DNA from: Patiria miniata
Taxonomy: Eukaryota > Echinodermata > Asteroidea > Valvatida > Asterinidae
DNA length: 64,000 nucleotides
Reading direction: 5' to 3'
NCBI RefSeq assembly: GCF_015706575.1
Contig: NW_024037072.1
Span: 19,283,162-19,347,161 of the forward strand
Below, in pieces: positions 10,747 to 23,812 of the stretch. The notes under the pieces are model-generated. The model was not told the origin of the DNA and made no database searches. It saw only the letters and a list, made by a program, of their open reading frames with translations. The position numbers were made by a program, and so were the translations under genes. Numbering within the stretch: position 1 is the stretch's first letter; every line of letters begins with the position of its first letter.

Positions 10747-13489
10747 TCCAACGTCTAAAAAATCGCGACACATACTTCTTGCGGTTTGTTGACGTGTATA
10801 CACTTACTTTTTGGGGCTACAATACATGAATAGTCAAAAGGAATTGGAGCTGACAGCTTTTTGTAACATTGAGAGACATTGAGATACTGCACGGGTCTGA
10901 CATGACACCAACATGAAAGAAGGAAAAAGGTCTTGGGAAAATGAAGATGAGAAACGGATTCCCTGTGAGATGAGCCCTGTAACGGAATATTGGGTAGCGA
11001 GTTTAATTTCAGATAATTATGATTCCCTGGCTGAAATTCTAGATAGAATCTCATTCAAAAGTGCGGTATCTGTGCCGGGAAAAATTAGGCCATCCGTGCC
11101 GGGCAAATGCAATCAGGGGGTATGAATGCGGGGGGGGGGGGGGCAGTGACGATCGCAGGGCTGTGATACCTGGATATGCTCGGTCGGCTGAGATGTAATC
11201 ACTGCAATCAAAGGAGACAGACTTAGCTGGAGAGCTGGATGTGCCGAAAAATACCCTCGGGTCATTTTGTTGTACATCCAAATTGAAAAGCATGTTGAAG
11301 AAATCACATGATGTAGGCTTACACGTCGATCAGGTGTACAAACTGGTTATATACTTGTATGTCATGTCGAGAAGGTTGTTTGCGATTAACACTTGTCAAA
11401 AACAAGCTTGTCTGACGAACATGGGTCATGTCCGTTGACTGAATGCTCGCTCACAAACCTCGGGACTTGTTAGACAAAAAATCTTCAAAGTTTCCACATT
11501 TTAATTAAGCTTCCAAAGCGGACAATGAGTGGAAAATACAAAATCGTAACGTAAATCGTAAAAATGAGGTTAGAAGTCGCGCTATTCAAATTACAAGTCC
11601 ACAACGAGGTAAAACAATAAGCCAATCAAACGTAAGATCTTAAGTAATAGGGGATGAACGATGATGCCTTTGTCGTGCACAGTTCATTTGAATAGCTTGT
11701 GAAATTATTGGAGACTGAAGAAGTTATGATTGAATTGAGAGGACTCGTGAAGGTCTTGACTTTACACATCTCATTCATAAAAAAAATTCTGTACAGTGAT
11801 TAAGAGTGTTCGTGATTCACACAACTAAATTCTAATTAATGTATGCTTTTCAGGCATTGGTTTTTTTCTAAAGCATATCGAGTGTAATGTGTGACAATTT
11901 TTTTAAGGACTTTAACTTGACATAAATGTCATTTTTCGAGTGTTTACACGATTTCACATATTACGAAAAATACTGGTGACATTTCGAAGTGAAGGAAAAT
12001 CGTGTAGGCCTACAGTGATATGTCCACACTCTCGATATACTGGCTCTCCACCATGTGGTACCTAATACGGGCTAAGTTTGCCGCCAAGCTACATTTGCCG
12101 TTCAAGCTAGGGAACTGTTTAACTAGTATAAAGAAAATTGAATTCAATTTTAGGCCTAATCAGTTGAAACACTGGAATAAAACTATAGCTGTGGAAAAAA
12201 AAAAACACTTGTCCAGCATGTTTTGGACATGCTCAGGGAACGTGGCACGCGTGGGTCGGTAACCCACACTCCAAGTTGTCGGAGTCTTTGGCATGTTACA
12301 GTATCTTACCGAGTGATTTGGTTACTCAGCGGGACGAGGCTATTCCTGGCCCGGTAGATACGCGGCGAACACCGGCGAGACCCGGTGTGGATTCCGGCGG
12401 AATCTGGCAGGATCACCTTGAGGGATCACGGCATTACAGACAGACATAAATCTCTTCTCGGGTTGCCTGGTTGGGATACCAGACACCGTTGATATTCCTG
12501 AAAACACAGTGGGCGTATTGTTGGTGATCTTCTTTTTGCCGTTAAAAGCAAGGACCTTTGAAATCACGCGTGTGGCAGGAACGGGGAGGTGATCACGTAC
12601 AGTCAACTTGTAAACTCTGCTCAAGGGTGATTTAGGCCTATTCATCGCTAGAATTTAAGCCGGTATAGCAGTCGGCTGATAAAATTGTCTATCAGTTATG
12701 GATTCCTCTAATTCTTACTACACTCTTCCACTCGATTTGAAATATTCCATTTATAAATACCTTGGAGAGTTGATGGTTTCTGATTGGTCGAGACTCGATC
12801 ACGTTGCCGGGCATTAACGGTGATATAAAGAAGAACAAGCAAATAAATGACCCCTGAACCAGCATTGATCCAGCCCCATGGAAGGCAATGATTGGCCAAA
12901 TTTACAACAGTCATACGGCAGCTTGTAACAATACAGCACTGCACATGCGCTCAACCACCTTCGCGTGAGACTGACGCGCGCGTACGCAACACAGTTGCTA
13001 TGGGTGCGCGCGCGTAAGAAAGTTTTGAAACGACATCGTACGCGTACAGCGGCAGTGCACTATACTGAGGATGTTACGACGAAAGCGTAGATCTACGATT
13101 TATTTTCTGTAAATACTTCGACATATTTACCTTTCCTAAACCAAGCATCTTTGTAATTCTGGACACAAGGAATGTGTAAACGAAATTTCAGCTTCCTCCA
13201 TAAGGTAAAATATGAAAACATTGTTGTAATTTGTTTGGATTCCCTTAAAAATACTTTGTTTTTCTTCAAGTTTGGCTTGCGAAGATTAATTGATCGTCCA
13301 AAACTACCACATGTTGGTCACGATGATAATTCCTGATGGATGCCTTGCCAACTCTACCATTCAGATCGAAATAGGAACGAAACAATCCATTATCAGAAAT
13401 TATTAGAAAGCCCATCAGTTGGGAAATTCTACAAAAACTTCACAAGGCCTGTACGAACAGTACTCAGCACAGATCAACCGTACATAAGG
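10747..13489. other. No gene recognised
   Basis: Holds a G run at about 11130-11143, a moderately GC-rich block at 12240-12640 without recognisable coding, and an alternating CG stretch at 12960-13050. A 101-codon minus-strand frame at 12645-12340 shows no family features. Confidence 0.5.
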
Positions 13490-15151
13490 TAGCAACGGCT
13501 TGAACTAAGACTATAATTTACATGTAGTCTTCACAATCGATTCATGCAGTAGCACTAATGTGAAGGAAATATTTGAAGCCATTTCCACAACACCATGTTC
13601 TGGGAATGGGGAGATATATCATGGACTCTCCGCTATACATTATAATAATGCAGTCCTTGGAGACTGGTTAACAACCTCTGGGATGAAACATTGTGGCAGC
13701 TGATGTGAGTCCGCGCCGGCTCAGTTATTTAAAGTTCCAGTGACATTTTGATTACTCTGAGCACAGCCTCGAAATCTCTCACGGTGAATTTATACTCCGA
13801 GAACATCCAACCCGTCGTTTGTAGAAATGACCTATGACTTGGGGTCATCATATTTTAAATATCCTCACGCATACGAACAGGGGGCTGCGTCCACGTCACA
13901 TGTCGGCGTACTGGGCCTGGGAGTTGGCCAATCATAATAAGGGGAAACAACTTTCGTCAAAAAAAAACTCGATAGCTTTTACCAAAACAAAATCGACTCT
14001 GCCTATCCTCGTAATTTATGTATGAGTTGTGATATCATATGTCTTCCGTCTGGCATTCGATTATCTTCCTCTGGTTGACGGTCTGAGTATCATCCTTGTT
14101 CAACGGAGCCCGCACGCTCCTCAACAACGTCTGATACATGTGTGCATGCAAATTATATGCGACCCCGTGCGCCAGTCAGTATCGGAGTCGACTTTAGAAA
14201 TAGTGACGTCATTTAGAGCAGAAATTCGGCTTGAGCTGTTGATTGGTCAATTTCCATGCTTTTGTAACACCACAACGGGTTACCGATAGAAGGCGCCCGC
14301 TGAATAATCTGGAGGTCAAGACGCACTCTTGTTTTGAATAATGTGCGCAATATTATTATTAAGGGGGTATTTACCCTTTCCTCACAAAATTGTTTTTCAC
14401 CAGCGCTTACACCCCCCCCAAAAAAAACCATATATGTATTCGTAAACAGTGCCCTTCTTTTGTTAACAAGTTTCATTTTTTTCTGAACAAGTGCCCTTTT
14501 AAAAAAATAAGTCGTGCCCTTTTCTGGCAGCGGCCTTTACGAGTGAATTGTTTTAAACTTCGCGCATGTATCCCCATAAAATGAGCCAAATATAGTCCGT
14601 TTTTAATGTGCAAACTCGTCGGTTTCGAACGGCGCCCCCATCGACAGATGGTACCAGCCCACTCCCCCTCCCCAACTATTTGATTCTATGGAGGCCAAGA
14701 CAAGTGTCCGGAGAAAAAAAAAAGTGTCTACATTCCAACACGGATGTGCAAGTGCCCTTTTTCAAGTGCCCCCCCCCCCCAATAAATATGACCTTGCTAC
14801 GCCCTTGCTGTAGCTTCTGTATATACGATGTGCGCGGCAGTCACGTATTCCAGTAAAATCTCGCCGGTATTTTTAGGTCAACATTCACGCTCTGTATAAC
14901 AGGAGCCTCCAAAAGTGTTTCAGTTTACCTTTGCGAATAAGTCATTGTCACGATCATGAGTCTGAAATTCTAAACAAATAAATTCCTTACTAAGGAGGTC
15001 ACGTGAGCAGGTGTGCAGAGGAAATTAACTCAGTTCTCCGCTCTGCGAATCAGTCAGTTTCGCGCAGAAAAAAAAAATGTAAAAGTGAATATGGTTGCAC
15101 CGGGCATTTTTTTATAAATTCACTTTTAGAGATTTTTTTCGTCGCGAAACC
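13490..15151 (+). repeat. 1.7-kb direct duplication, copy A
   Basis: Nearly identical to 15893-17582 from TAGCAACGGCTTGAAC to TTCGTCGCGAAACC. Differences are scattered substitutions and short indels, mostly in homopolymer runs. It contains several AGTGCCCTTTT phrases, a C run near 14761 and an end hairpin at 15057-15150. No coding sequence is recognised. Confidence 0.92.
15057..15150. repeat. Terminal hairpin of copy A
   Basis: The arms GTTTCGCG...AAAAGTGAAT and ATTCACTTTTA...CGCGAAAC, each about 33 bp, surround a loop of about 25 nt. It lies exactly at the right end of the duplicated unit. Confidence 0.75.
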
Positions 15152-15892
15152 GACCCTTTAATAAAGACATCCCACACATTGTAGCCAGCGTTAAATAAAT
15201 AGATTCCTATTCGATGTTTCCGAAATCGAGTTGTTGGTGGATCTTAGCCTCTAAATCGCCTCCCGCGCCAGTGTGACGTCATTTGAGTCTGTATTCAGAA
15301 GTATAGGTGTGTCCTATTAACGCTCATCCTTAAGCAAGCTCCTCACTCAATAAGTTCACACTTTAAAAAATGTATATAAAAAAGTACAAAAACAATCTAA
15401 AATCCCAAAACTGAAATCCTAAGATTTTTTCAGGTTGAGTTCCCGCAGGAGCGCCAGACTATAGACTACTTTGAAAGGAGGTGCCAATTTGCCGTCAGAC
15501 CATCCGTGCTAAAAGGTAGACGGGATCATTTCCCGGTCACCCGGCTTCCGTAAAATCAAAAGTGGTGGGGGGGGGGGAGGAGGCGGGCTGGACACCATCT
15601 TCCAAAGTGGGAGGGGGTGTAAAGTGAACGATCATATCGGGCAAAAGGTGGTGCTCTTCACTCTGGCATATTTCCTAACGAACATCTGATATTGCTCACA
15701 GGCGGACAATTATTTTCCCAACAAAAACGATAAATGGGGGAGGGTCACACCCCCCCCCCCCCAGCAGTTAATACGTGCCCAAATTCCTAAGCTCTTGGTG
15801 AAAATCCGAAGGAGTGGACACTGCAAAGTGTCAAACTACGTTCGAGCGAGATTTTTCTCAGTGGCCGGTGTATAATTTCAAAAACGTCAGTT
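15152..15892. other. Spacer between the duplicated units
   Basis: About 740 bp not shared with either side of the duplication. It contains a G run near 15567 and a C run near 15750. No gene recognised. Confidence 0.6.
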
Positions 15893-17582
15893 GCACATAA
15901 TAGCAACGGCTTGAACTAAGACTATAATTTACATGTAGTCTTCACAATCGATTCACTGCAGTAGCATTAATGTTGGGACAATATTTGAAGCCATTTCCAC
16001 AACACCATGTTCTGGGAATGGGGAGATATATCATGGACTCTCCGCTGTACATTATAATAATGCAGTCCTTGGAGACTGGTTAACAACCTCTGGGATGAAA
16101 CATTGTGGCAGCTGATGTGAGTCCGCGCCGGCTCAGTTATTTAAAGTTCCAGTGACATTTTGATTACTCTGAGCACAGCCTCGAAATCTCTCACGGTGAA
16201 TTTATACTCCGAGAACATCCAACCCGTCGTTTGTCGGAATGACCTATGACGTGGGGTCATCTTATTTTAAATATCCTCACGCATACGAACAGGGGACTGC
16301 GTACACGTCACATGTCGGCGTACTGGGCCTGGGAGTTAGCCAATCATAATAAGGGAAAACGACTTTCGTCAAAAAAAATAAAAAATCATAGCTTTTACCA
16401 AAACAAAATCGAATCTGCCTATCCTCGTAATTTGTGTATGAGTTGTGATATCATGTCTACCGTCTGGCATTCGATTATCTTCCTCTGGTTGACGGTCTGA
16501 GTATCATCCTTGTTCAACGGAGCCCGCACGCTCCTGTCAACAACGTCTGATACATGTGTGCATGCAAATTATATGCGACCCCGTGCGCCAGTCAGTATCG
16601 GAGTCGACTTTAGAAATAGTGACGTCATTTAGAGCAGAAATTCGGCTTGAGCTGTTGATTGGTCAATTTCCATGCTTTTGTAACACCACAACGGGTTACC
16701 GATAGAAGGCGCCCGCTGAATAATCTGGAGGTCAAGACGCACTCTTGTTTTGAATAATGTGCGCAATATTATTATTAAGGGGGGTATTTACCCTTTCCTC
16801 ACAAAATTGTTTTTCACCAGCGCTTACACCCCCCCAAAAAAATATATATATATATATATATATTCTTAAAGAGTGCCCTTCTTTTGTTAACAAGTTTCAT
16901 TTTTTTCTGAACAAGTGCTTTTTAAAAAAAATAAGTCGTGCCCTTTTCTGGCAGCGGCCTTTCTCGAGTGCATTTTTTAAAACTTCGCGCATGTATCCCC
17001 ATAAAATGCGCCAAATATAGTCCGTTTTTAATGTGCAAACTCGTCGGTTTCGAACGGCGCCCCCATCGACAGATGGTACCAGCCTACCCCCCCCCCCAAC
17101 TATTTGATTCTATGGAGGCCAAGACAAGTGTCCAGAGAAAAAAAAAAACGTGTCTACATTCCAGCACGGATGTGCAAGTGCCCTTTTTCAAGTGCCCCCC
17201 CCCCCCCCCAATAAATATGACCTTGCTACGCCCTTGCTGTAGCTTCTGTGTACATACGATGTGCGCGGCAGTCACGTTTTACCGTAAAATCTCGCCGGTG
17301 TTTTTAGGTCAACATTCACGCTCTGTATAACAGGAGCCTCCAAAAGTGTTTCAGTTTACCTTTGCGAATAAGTCATTGTCACGATCATGCGTCTGAAATT
17401 CTAAACAAATACATTCCTTACTAAGGAGGTCACGTGAGCAGGTGTGCAGAGGAAATTAACTCAGTTCTCCGCTCTGCGAATCGGTCAGTTTCGCGCAGAA
17501 AAAAAACTGTAAAGTGAATATGCTTGCACCGGGCATTTTTTTTATAAATTCACTTTTAGAGATTTTTTCTTCGCGAAACCGC
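15893..17582 (+). repeat. 1.7-kb direct duplication, copy B
   Basis: Partner of 13490-15151. It differs by an (AT)n expansion at 16843-16862, where copy A has a short CATATATG stretch, and by small indels. The unit ends at the same hairpin and at GCGAAACCG, after which the two copies diverge abruptly. Confidence 0.92.
17488..17579. repeat. Terminal hairpin of copy B
   Basis: Same structure as at 15057-15150: GTTTCGCGCAGAAAA on the left and TTCGCGAAAC on the right, with AAGTGAAT and ATTCACTT flanking the loop. Confidence 0.75.
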
Positions 17583-19304
17583 CAAACTCACTGGTTTGAC
17601 TGGAATCCTGCTGCTGCACAATTTTAACGTGTTTTTAGATGGGGTTATGATCGAGAATAAGCTTTATGTGACCTCTCTGGACTCCCATATATTTACACTA
17701 GGTTTAGTCGGGCACCATTTGCAGTCATCAGCCGACATTTGAAACAAACAAAAACCGGTTAAAAAAAAAAGCCGCGTCGCCGCACCACTTTTTGGGCAAG
17801 CTCCATACCAGAAACCGGAGACTTTTTTTGGCCTAATGAAACGCATATCACATCGCTGCGAAAAGCCACCGCCTCTGGGCAAAACGATCGATTTTCCTCC
17901 ATTAAAATTATATAACCTTGGGCGTCCAGACAACTTGATGTTGTGATGATTTATTTAATGTTTTGCTTTATTAGTTCGATTTGAAAACAAACAAAAAGAA
18001 ATCCTGTAGAAAACGATCCCGTGTATTATGGCGATGGGGTAAGTCAATGCTTTGTCGTTCCTGGGGTGGCTTCTCAGAAAGGTTGCGGGAGCCGCGACCC
18101 TATTTGTTAATTCGGTAAATAAGGAGAGCAGAGTGGACGAAAATCTAACAAAAAGTTCACCTGATCTCCGGGGACAAATTACAGGGCCGGCGTGGGGTGG
18201 TGTGGATTACGCGGGGCTCGCGTCAGGGGAGGCCCGGCCCTGCGGCCCGCATTAATGCCGCGAGAACACGAACGGAAAGGCGGGCGAAATTCAACACTTT
18301 CCGCTTGGTGTAGCTGAACTTCGGGGAGAGCTACTTCATGGAATGAAAATCGATAGGTTTTCTGGATTTCAAATGTTTCCTCTATGGTTAAAAACTTTAT
18401 TCCAGACTTTTCTCCTTTCTGTTGTGGACAAAAAGCATTATCACCAAGAGTAAAATAGTACACTTATTCTTAATTGTTGACGTCTTGACAAAATATGTTG
18501 ATGCGAAGAAGCAGAATATCAATTTTAAAATAGCTCGGTGTAAATTTGCATTGTGTGAGTTATATTAATATTATTATTGTTATTTATTCGGCCAACAAAT
18601 GAACAAAAGTACACTGACAAAGCAAATAAAAATTAAAAAGTAAACAAAAATTGGAAATTGAAAAGTAAGACCAGACAAGACTGAAGAATGCGAGTAGGAA
18701 TGGGTCGGAGGATTCTAGACGGATTTCCAAAACACTGACTTCGTCCTCAGTATTGGCTTTGTGTATAGCATAATGATTTAGTTGAGTATTGGGAGACTCT
18801 TTGGTTTATACATTGTTTCCTGCTATACAAAGATTTTGTTCATTAAGATAAAAGTTTTGAATGATTTCTGAAATCAGTGGTTCGATTGGGAAATGACCAC
18901 AGTTTCACGCACGTGTTGCTGTAGACATATTTACTTGAACAAAAACGGGCAAGATATGTTTCTACAGTGACTGTCACTTGATCACCGCGTTTGGTGGTGA
19001 AAAACCAATTACTATAAAATCTAAACTCTAAATCATCAGCATACCTACACAGCACTCCCAAAAATGATAACAGAGTTCTTTGGAGACGGTCCCATATATA
19101 GGCCTAAGGCTTAAAAAGCAAATCACTGCTTCAAACTTGCGATTTCCCATACGGAACTTCTGCTTGGAGACTATCCACTCGCTGATGTAACTCCCCAATG
19201 ATTCCCGCTCAACTTGGGTCTCTTTTCTGCCACGAGAACTTCAAATCTTGTTATAAGCAACGTTTCAAATTCTCAAACATTTACAATCGTTATACATGCT
19301 TTCG
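17583..19304. other. No gene recognised
   Basis: A GC-rich patch lies at 18180-18290. AT-rich sequence at 18560-18690 could be a degraded LINE tail on the minus strand, but no reverse-transcriptase fragment accompanies it. Confidence 0.5.
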
Positions 19305-19800
19305 GACCACACTGAAACCAAAGCCGGAACGAAGCCGAGGATTCAGCAAATTGCCTTTGTGTAGCTCTGAGACGCAATGTACAACATCTAGGGACTAAAC
19401 ATTCTATGTCGTACCACGTCATACTGTTTATATACAATGTGCAGTTGCAACCGAAGCCGCAACGAAGCCGGGGATTCAGCAAATGGTCTTTGTGTACCTC
19501 TGAGACGCAATGCAATGACGTCGCTTTGTTTGTTACATCGCATTCTAGATATAAAGGTAGTGATAAACATACGGTGTCGTACCACGTCATAAATGTTTCA
19601 TAAACAACGTGGCGTTGAAACCAAATCCCGAACGAAGCCGAGGTTTCAGCAAATAGCTTTTGGGTAACTCTGAGAAGCCATATCGTCACCCCGGCGTGTT
19701 TACAACTTGCATTCTTGAAGCAAAGGTAGGTAGGCACTATAATAATTCGATGTCGTACTATGTCATTAATATTTAATGTATATGCTTTCGACCATGTGAA
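19305..19800. repeat. Three-unit tandem repeat
   Basis: Units begin near 19311, 19446 and 19615. Each carries ACGAAGCCG, TTCAGCAAAT and CTCTGAGA and a trailing GTCGTACCACGTCAT (GTCGTACTATGTCAT in the last). Units are about 135 and 169 bp long. A 196-codon minus-strand frame (19863-19273) runs through the array but changes register between units and looks fortuitous. Confidence 0.8.
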
Positions 19801-22564
19801 TTGCTGCGACGTGCTGACGTACGTGCCGAGTATGTGACGAACACCATTCGTTTTAATTTCCACTGCAGCGGCGCAGTATAGTTATTTCACACCAAATATA
19901 AAATCTAATCAAAATAAAATCTGAATACGGAACTGAACCCAAAGATTTGATGTCTGAGTGTGGTCCACACCTCATCGATGGAGCAAAAAAATATCAATAG
20001 TTGGACAATCAGTCAATATGTCCCTACCTGGTACCCAAAATGCAATGCGGTAATCAATGCAACATGCGTCTGCGCTATGGCTTCTTGAGAACAGCCAGGG
20101 AACATTACTGTATTATATTAAACGAGAAGTTTGATCCCCCATTGTTTTGTACAGTACATTCAATAACTAAAGAGTGTGGACCATGACGTCCTCTATGAGT
20201 ATACGCAAAGAAGCAGTGAAAAGAGGGAATAAAAGAAAAGTGTAAATCTTAAATTTGAATTTAAGTCGCCGTATGCATATTATGTACACGCATGTTCTCA
20301 AGTGTTATGCAAGTTTATGAAAAGCGCCACCTTGTGTCTGATGATGTCCAACTCGGCTTGTCGTATTAACGTCCGTAAAAAGAATTTCCCCAACTTTCTT
20401 CGGTGGTTGACATTAATCTAAGACCTTCCCTCCATCCCCTCACTTCAAAATTGTTACAGCCCTTAGCTGAGAAAACCAGGTCAAAAAAACCTACACAAAT
20501 TCCCCATTACAGCTCGACAGTAGAAAAAAAAACTATTAGTAGTCTCTCGCTTTACGTTTGGTGCCTGTATTAATCACAACGTAAAGGCGACCGGAAACAA
20601 TCTTCCTAATAAGCCGACTTGTGTGGGGAGATGATCAGTGCGTCGCTGCGACCCGCCGACGGCGATTTGGCGTCTCGGGTATTAGGGATTGCTGCGGTGA
20701 ACGGATGCACAGCTTTCTGTAGTCGTAGTAATTTTGTTGGGTGCGATCAACAGTTAGATGTCACACACACACACCACTCCCACAACAGTGATTTTGCGAT
20801 GTCAGTTTCCATGTAGTTTTGTCATGTAACACTCCATTTCAATCTCATGGACTTAAAGATACGTCAAACATTATGTGTACTATAAGATTTGAAGTACATA
20901 CTTTTGAATCAGGGTTCAAACATGGAGCTATAAACGCTTCATGGTTTAAAGTACTTATTTCTAAAATAGGATTGAAACGATTTGAGGAGATGTTTGTTTA
21001 AATAGTTACAAAACAGAATGAACAAAGTTTTAATTTAAACATGGACACCTACCTTTAATAGTTAATATATTTAGGTTAAGGAAAATGAAAGTGTTAAACG
21101 AGAAGATATAATATACACTATTGTTAACATCATTTGAAACGGTTTGTTGTTTTACCAAGATGAGCAACTTAAACCAAAATGTTCACTCGGTTTCTGGACG
21201 GACGATTTCCTTGTCAATAACTCCTGTTGACCTTTCCGTGACTAGACGACTTGTATAACTCGCCTTTGTAATGACACTCCGATTTACATGGATCTGTCAA
21301 AATGAAACATATGAAATAATAAAATCCTGAATATGATAACATTTGAACTCATATGAAGTTAATACTGACGTTCTATTATGTTCTAAAGACGGATCGTTTA
21401 TACGAGGGCTTTTTCTCTTCTTCAAATTTCGGCTTCCTTTCTGGCTTCGGCTTCAGTAATTGTTAGGCAACTGGACTCGATTGGAGAAGGTTCATACTCT
21501 GCATCAAGAACTTCATATCCTTTGATACGAGGCCAAATTTATCTAATTATTTTCAAAATGCTTTATAATGATTTTAGAGCTTGATATGTACCCGAACTAC
21601 GGCAGAGATTTACAAATTCCCCCACAGTATAACAACCAACCCCAAACACTACGTTTGTTTATAGTGTAAATCGAGGATTTCCTTTTGTTCCTCTTCCCCT
21701 TTCTTTTGTTTGTACTCTTAACTTTTTCGCAACAGCTGCTCTCGTTGGTATTGTACACGTTTTCCAGCCGAGGAGTCCTCGATTCACCGGTGACGTTGCA
21801 CGTGTGTGTCCTCGATTGACACCATAAACAAACGCCAAGGCACTCACCCCAAGGGAAATTTAGAACAATTGGTGTGTACTATGAACAATGAACATGCAAG
21901 GAATATCAAAATCAGGCTAGCCATTTTAGCTGTGCATTAGGACTAAACTATTTCATGAAGTTATTAGGCAGGATTTTGGCCAGAATAAACCGCCCACAAA
22001 TAAAAAATAAAGAATGCTTCACAACATGTTATTTTCACCAGAAAGTGTTTATTTGTACTGAACAAGCACTCAGAATCAAATAAACGCAGAAAAGTGTATT
22101 TTAGGTTCAAAATAGCATTTGACACCAATTAGAGAAACTATTTAAATTACATACAGTTCATACCCATTATTATTTTGAACGACCTGCATTATTGTGGTAT
22201 CTTTAGGTAATACAGAAAAGAAAATTATTAAATCCTTTCAGTTAAAAACATTCTGTTCGCACACTGTTTGTGCTTGTTCATGGCAGTGAGAAAAATCTGT
22301 CAGAAACGCATAAATGACGTAATTTCATACGGTTATCCTTCTATACAAAAAAATACAATCACAGTTCTCGATACAAAACTCCAGTATCAACTGTACATAA
22401 GCTTTAGTATTGGACATTGCGCTTGAAACAACTTCCAAACAACCATACGAAAGACGTTTTCTTCAATTCACTCCCGATAGTGCCCAATGCCCATCTCAAC
22501 TGTGACATGATCATAGCCACACGAAGGGTTTTTCTTTGGCTTTAACGCACAACATTTAAGCAAA
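19801..22564. other. No gene recognised
   Basis: A (CA)n run lies at 20764-20774. Minus-strand codons at 21531-21427 read as a polar tail-like peptide but are preceded by a stop and lack a good acceptor, so no gene is called. Confidence 0.5.
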
Positions 22565-22880
22565 ATCGTTACTTACAGATGCATCCCCCGTGATATTTTC
22601 GGGTTTTACCTCGAAAAATAGATTTTTTTTTTCAGTTAATATTTTCCTAGAAATACAAAATGTATTCATTTATGAATGAGACATCAAATGAAAAAAACAA
22701 ATCCACCGAAAAAAAGGCACCGACGTTAAGTAATTAAATTATTTCTTCACACAAATCGAATGATTGGCTGCCAGAAAATACTTCGTATCACAGGACGGGT
22801 TCATTTTCTGCGCAAAATGATATTCCTTATTTCAGAGGGTTGCAGCCGCCCGATTTCAAGTTTTTTCGTTAAAACAAAAC
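22565..22880 (+). repeat. Dispersed repeat family R4, copy 2
   Basis: Resembles 6752-7060 in the same orientation: CCCCGTG, then CGAAAAATAGATT and a T run, then GAGACATCAAATGAAA. It also shares ATTGGCTGCCAGA, in inverted form, with the copies at 38915 and 50470. It ends near TTTCAGAGGGTTGCAG. Confidence 0.6.
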
Positions 22881-23214
22881 ATGCACTTTAAAAAAAAATT
22901 AAATTTCCCCTCAAGAAAAAAAAAAGTGCTGTACCTGATTCTTAAACCCGGCTGTTAGTGCGTCAGATTAAGCGATTCAACCAAAAAGATGATAAATTAG
23001 TATTACTTCGATATCAGTTCATGCATCACATCATGCACTACGCAACTATAAATACACATGCAACGGGAAAAAAACAATTAAGATGCCGATAATAAGGCGG
23101 TAAATTTCAAGTCTGTTTACGGTTGCAAAAGCTAGTAGAACAGTCATTGCGTATAATCAGAATTAGATCTAAATAACTGATGTATCAAATGTGTGCTGTG
23201 CATTTGCCCCTCTG

Positions 23215-23812
23215 CACTGAGTGTTAAGACAATGTGTTAGATAAAGTTCAAATTAATTTCTGTCCCAATTCTTCTCCTTCTACTATTGACGAGTGAGGGC
23301 GGCAGACTGCCATCACGTTGCATTAAGAAAACTTGCTGTTGAATGAAACAAAATGTTAACCGATCTTAAGACAAAGTGTGAAATAAAGATCAATTAATAT
23401 CTGTCCCAAATCTTCCCCTATTAGGAATACAATGGGAGACTTTTGAGACGCTGGTGGCAGCAAACACACCGGTCATTTTCCATTGCTTATGTCAGTATTG
23501 AGCATGCGCGCTTTAACTAAAACATGAGGTAAACAATTGAAAAAGGACCGGTGTGTTTGATGTCACCAACGTCTCAAAAGTCTCTCATTGACAAGTGAGG
23601 GCAGCAGACTGCCATCACATTGCATTGAGAAAACTTTCCGCTGAATAAAACAAAATCATAACCAAGGTGTGAAATCAGATCAAGTTAATTATGTCCCAAA
23701 GCTTCCCCTTCAAGAATACAATTTACGAGTGAGGGCAGTAGACTGTCATCGCCATGCATTGAGAAAACTTGCCCCCGAACGAAACGAAATCTTAACCACG
23801 AACACAGCTCAG
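23215..23812 (+). repeat. Tandem repeat, about three ~130-bp units, one interrupted
   Basis: Each unit carries CTGTCCCAA or TGTCCCAAA, CTTC...GAATACAA, GAGTGAGGGC, CAGACTG and CATTGAGAAAACTT (or close variants). Unit 2 is interrupted by an inverted-repeat element at 23434-23586. Unit divergence suggests an old array. Confidence 0.8.
23434..23586. mobile_element. 153-bp nested inverted-repeat element
   Basis: Arms of about 41 bp: GGGAGACTTTTGAGACG...CAAACACACCGGTC on the left and GACCGGTGTGTTTG...CGTCTCAAAAGTCTCTC on the right. Because it lies inside a tandem array, the other units show what the uninterrupted site looked like. Confidence 0.85.

Noticed and set aside
18555..18690. LINE 3' end on the minus strand
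   Set aside because: AT-rich tail-like sequence only; no reverse-transcriptase fragment next to it.
21427..21531. Minus-strand polar peptide reading KGYEVLDAEYEPSP, ending in a stop, as a possible last exon
   Set aside because: A stop codon lies a few codons upstream in frame and no good acceptor lies between; too short to judge.
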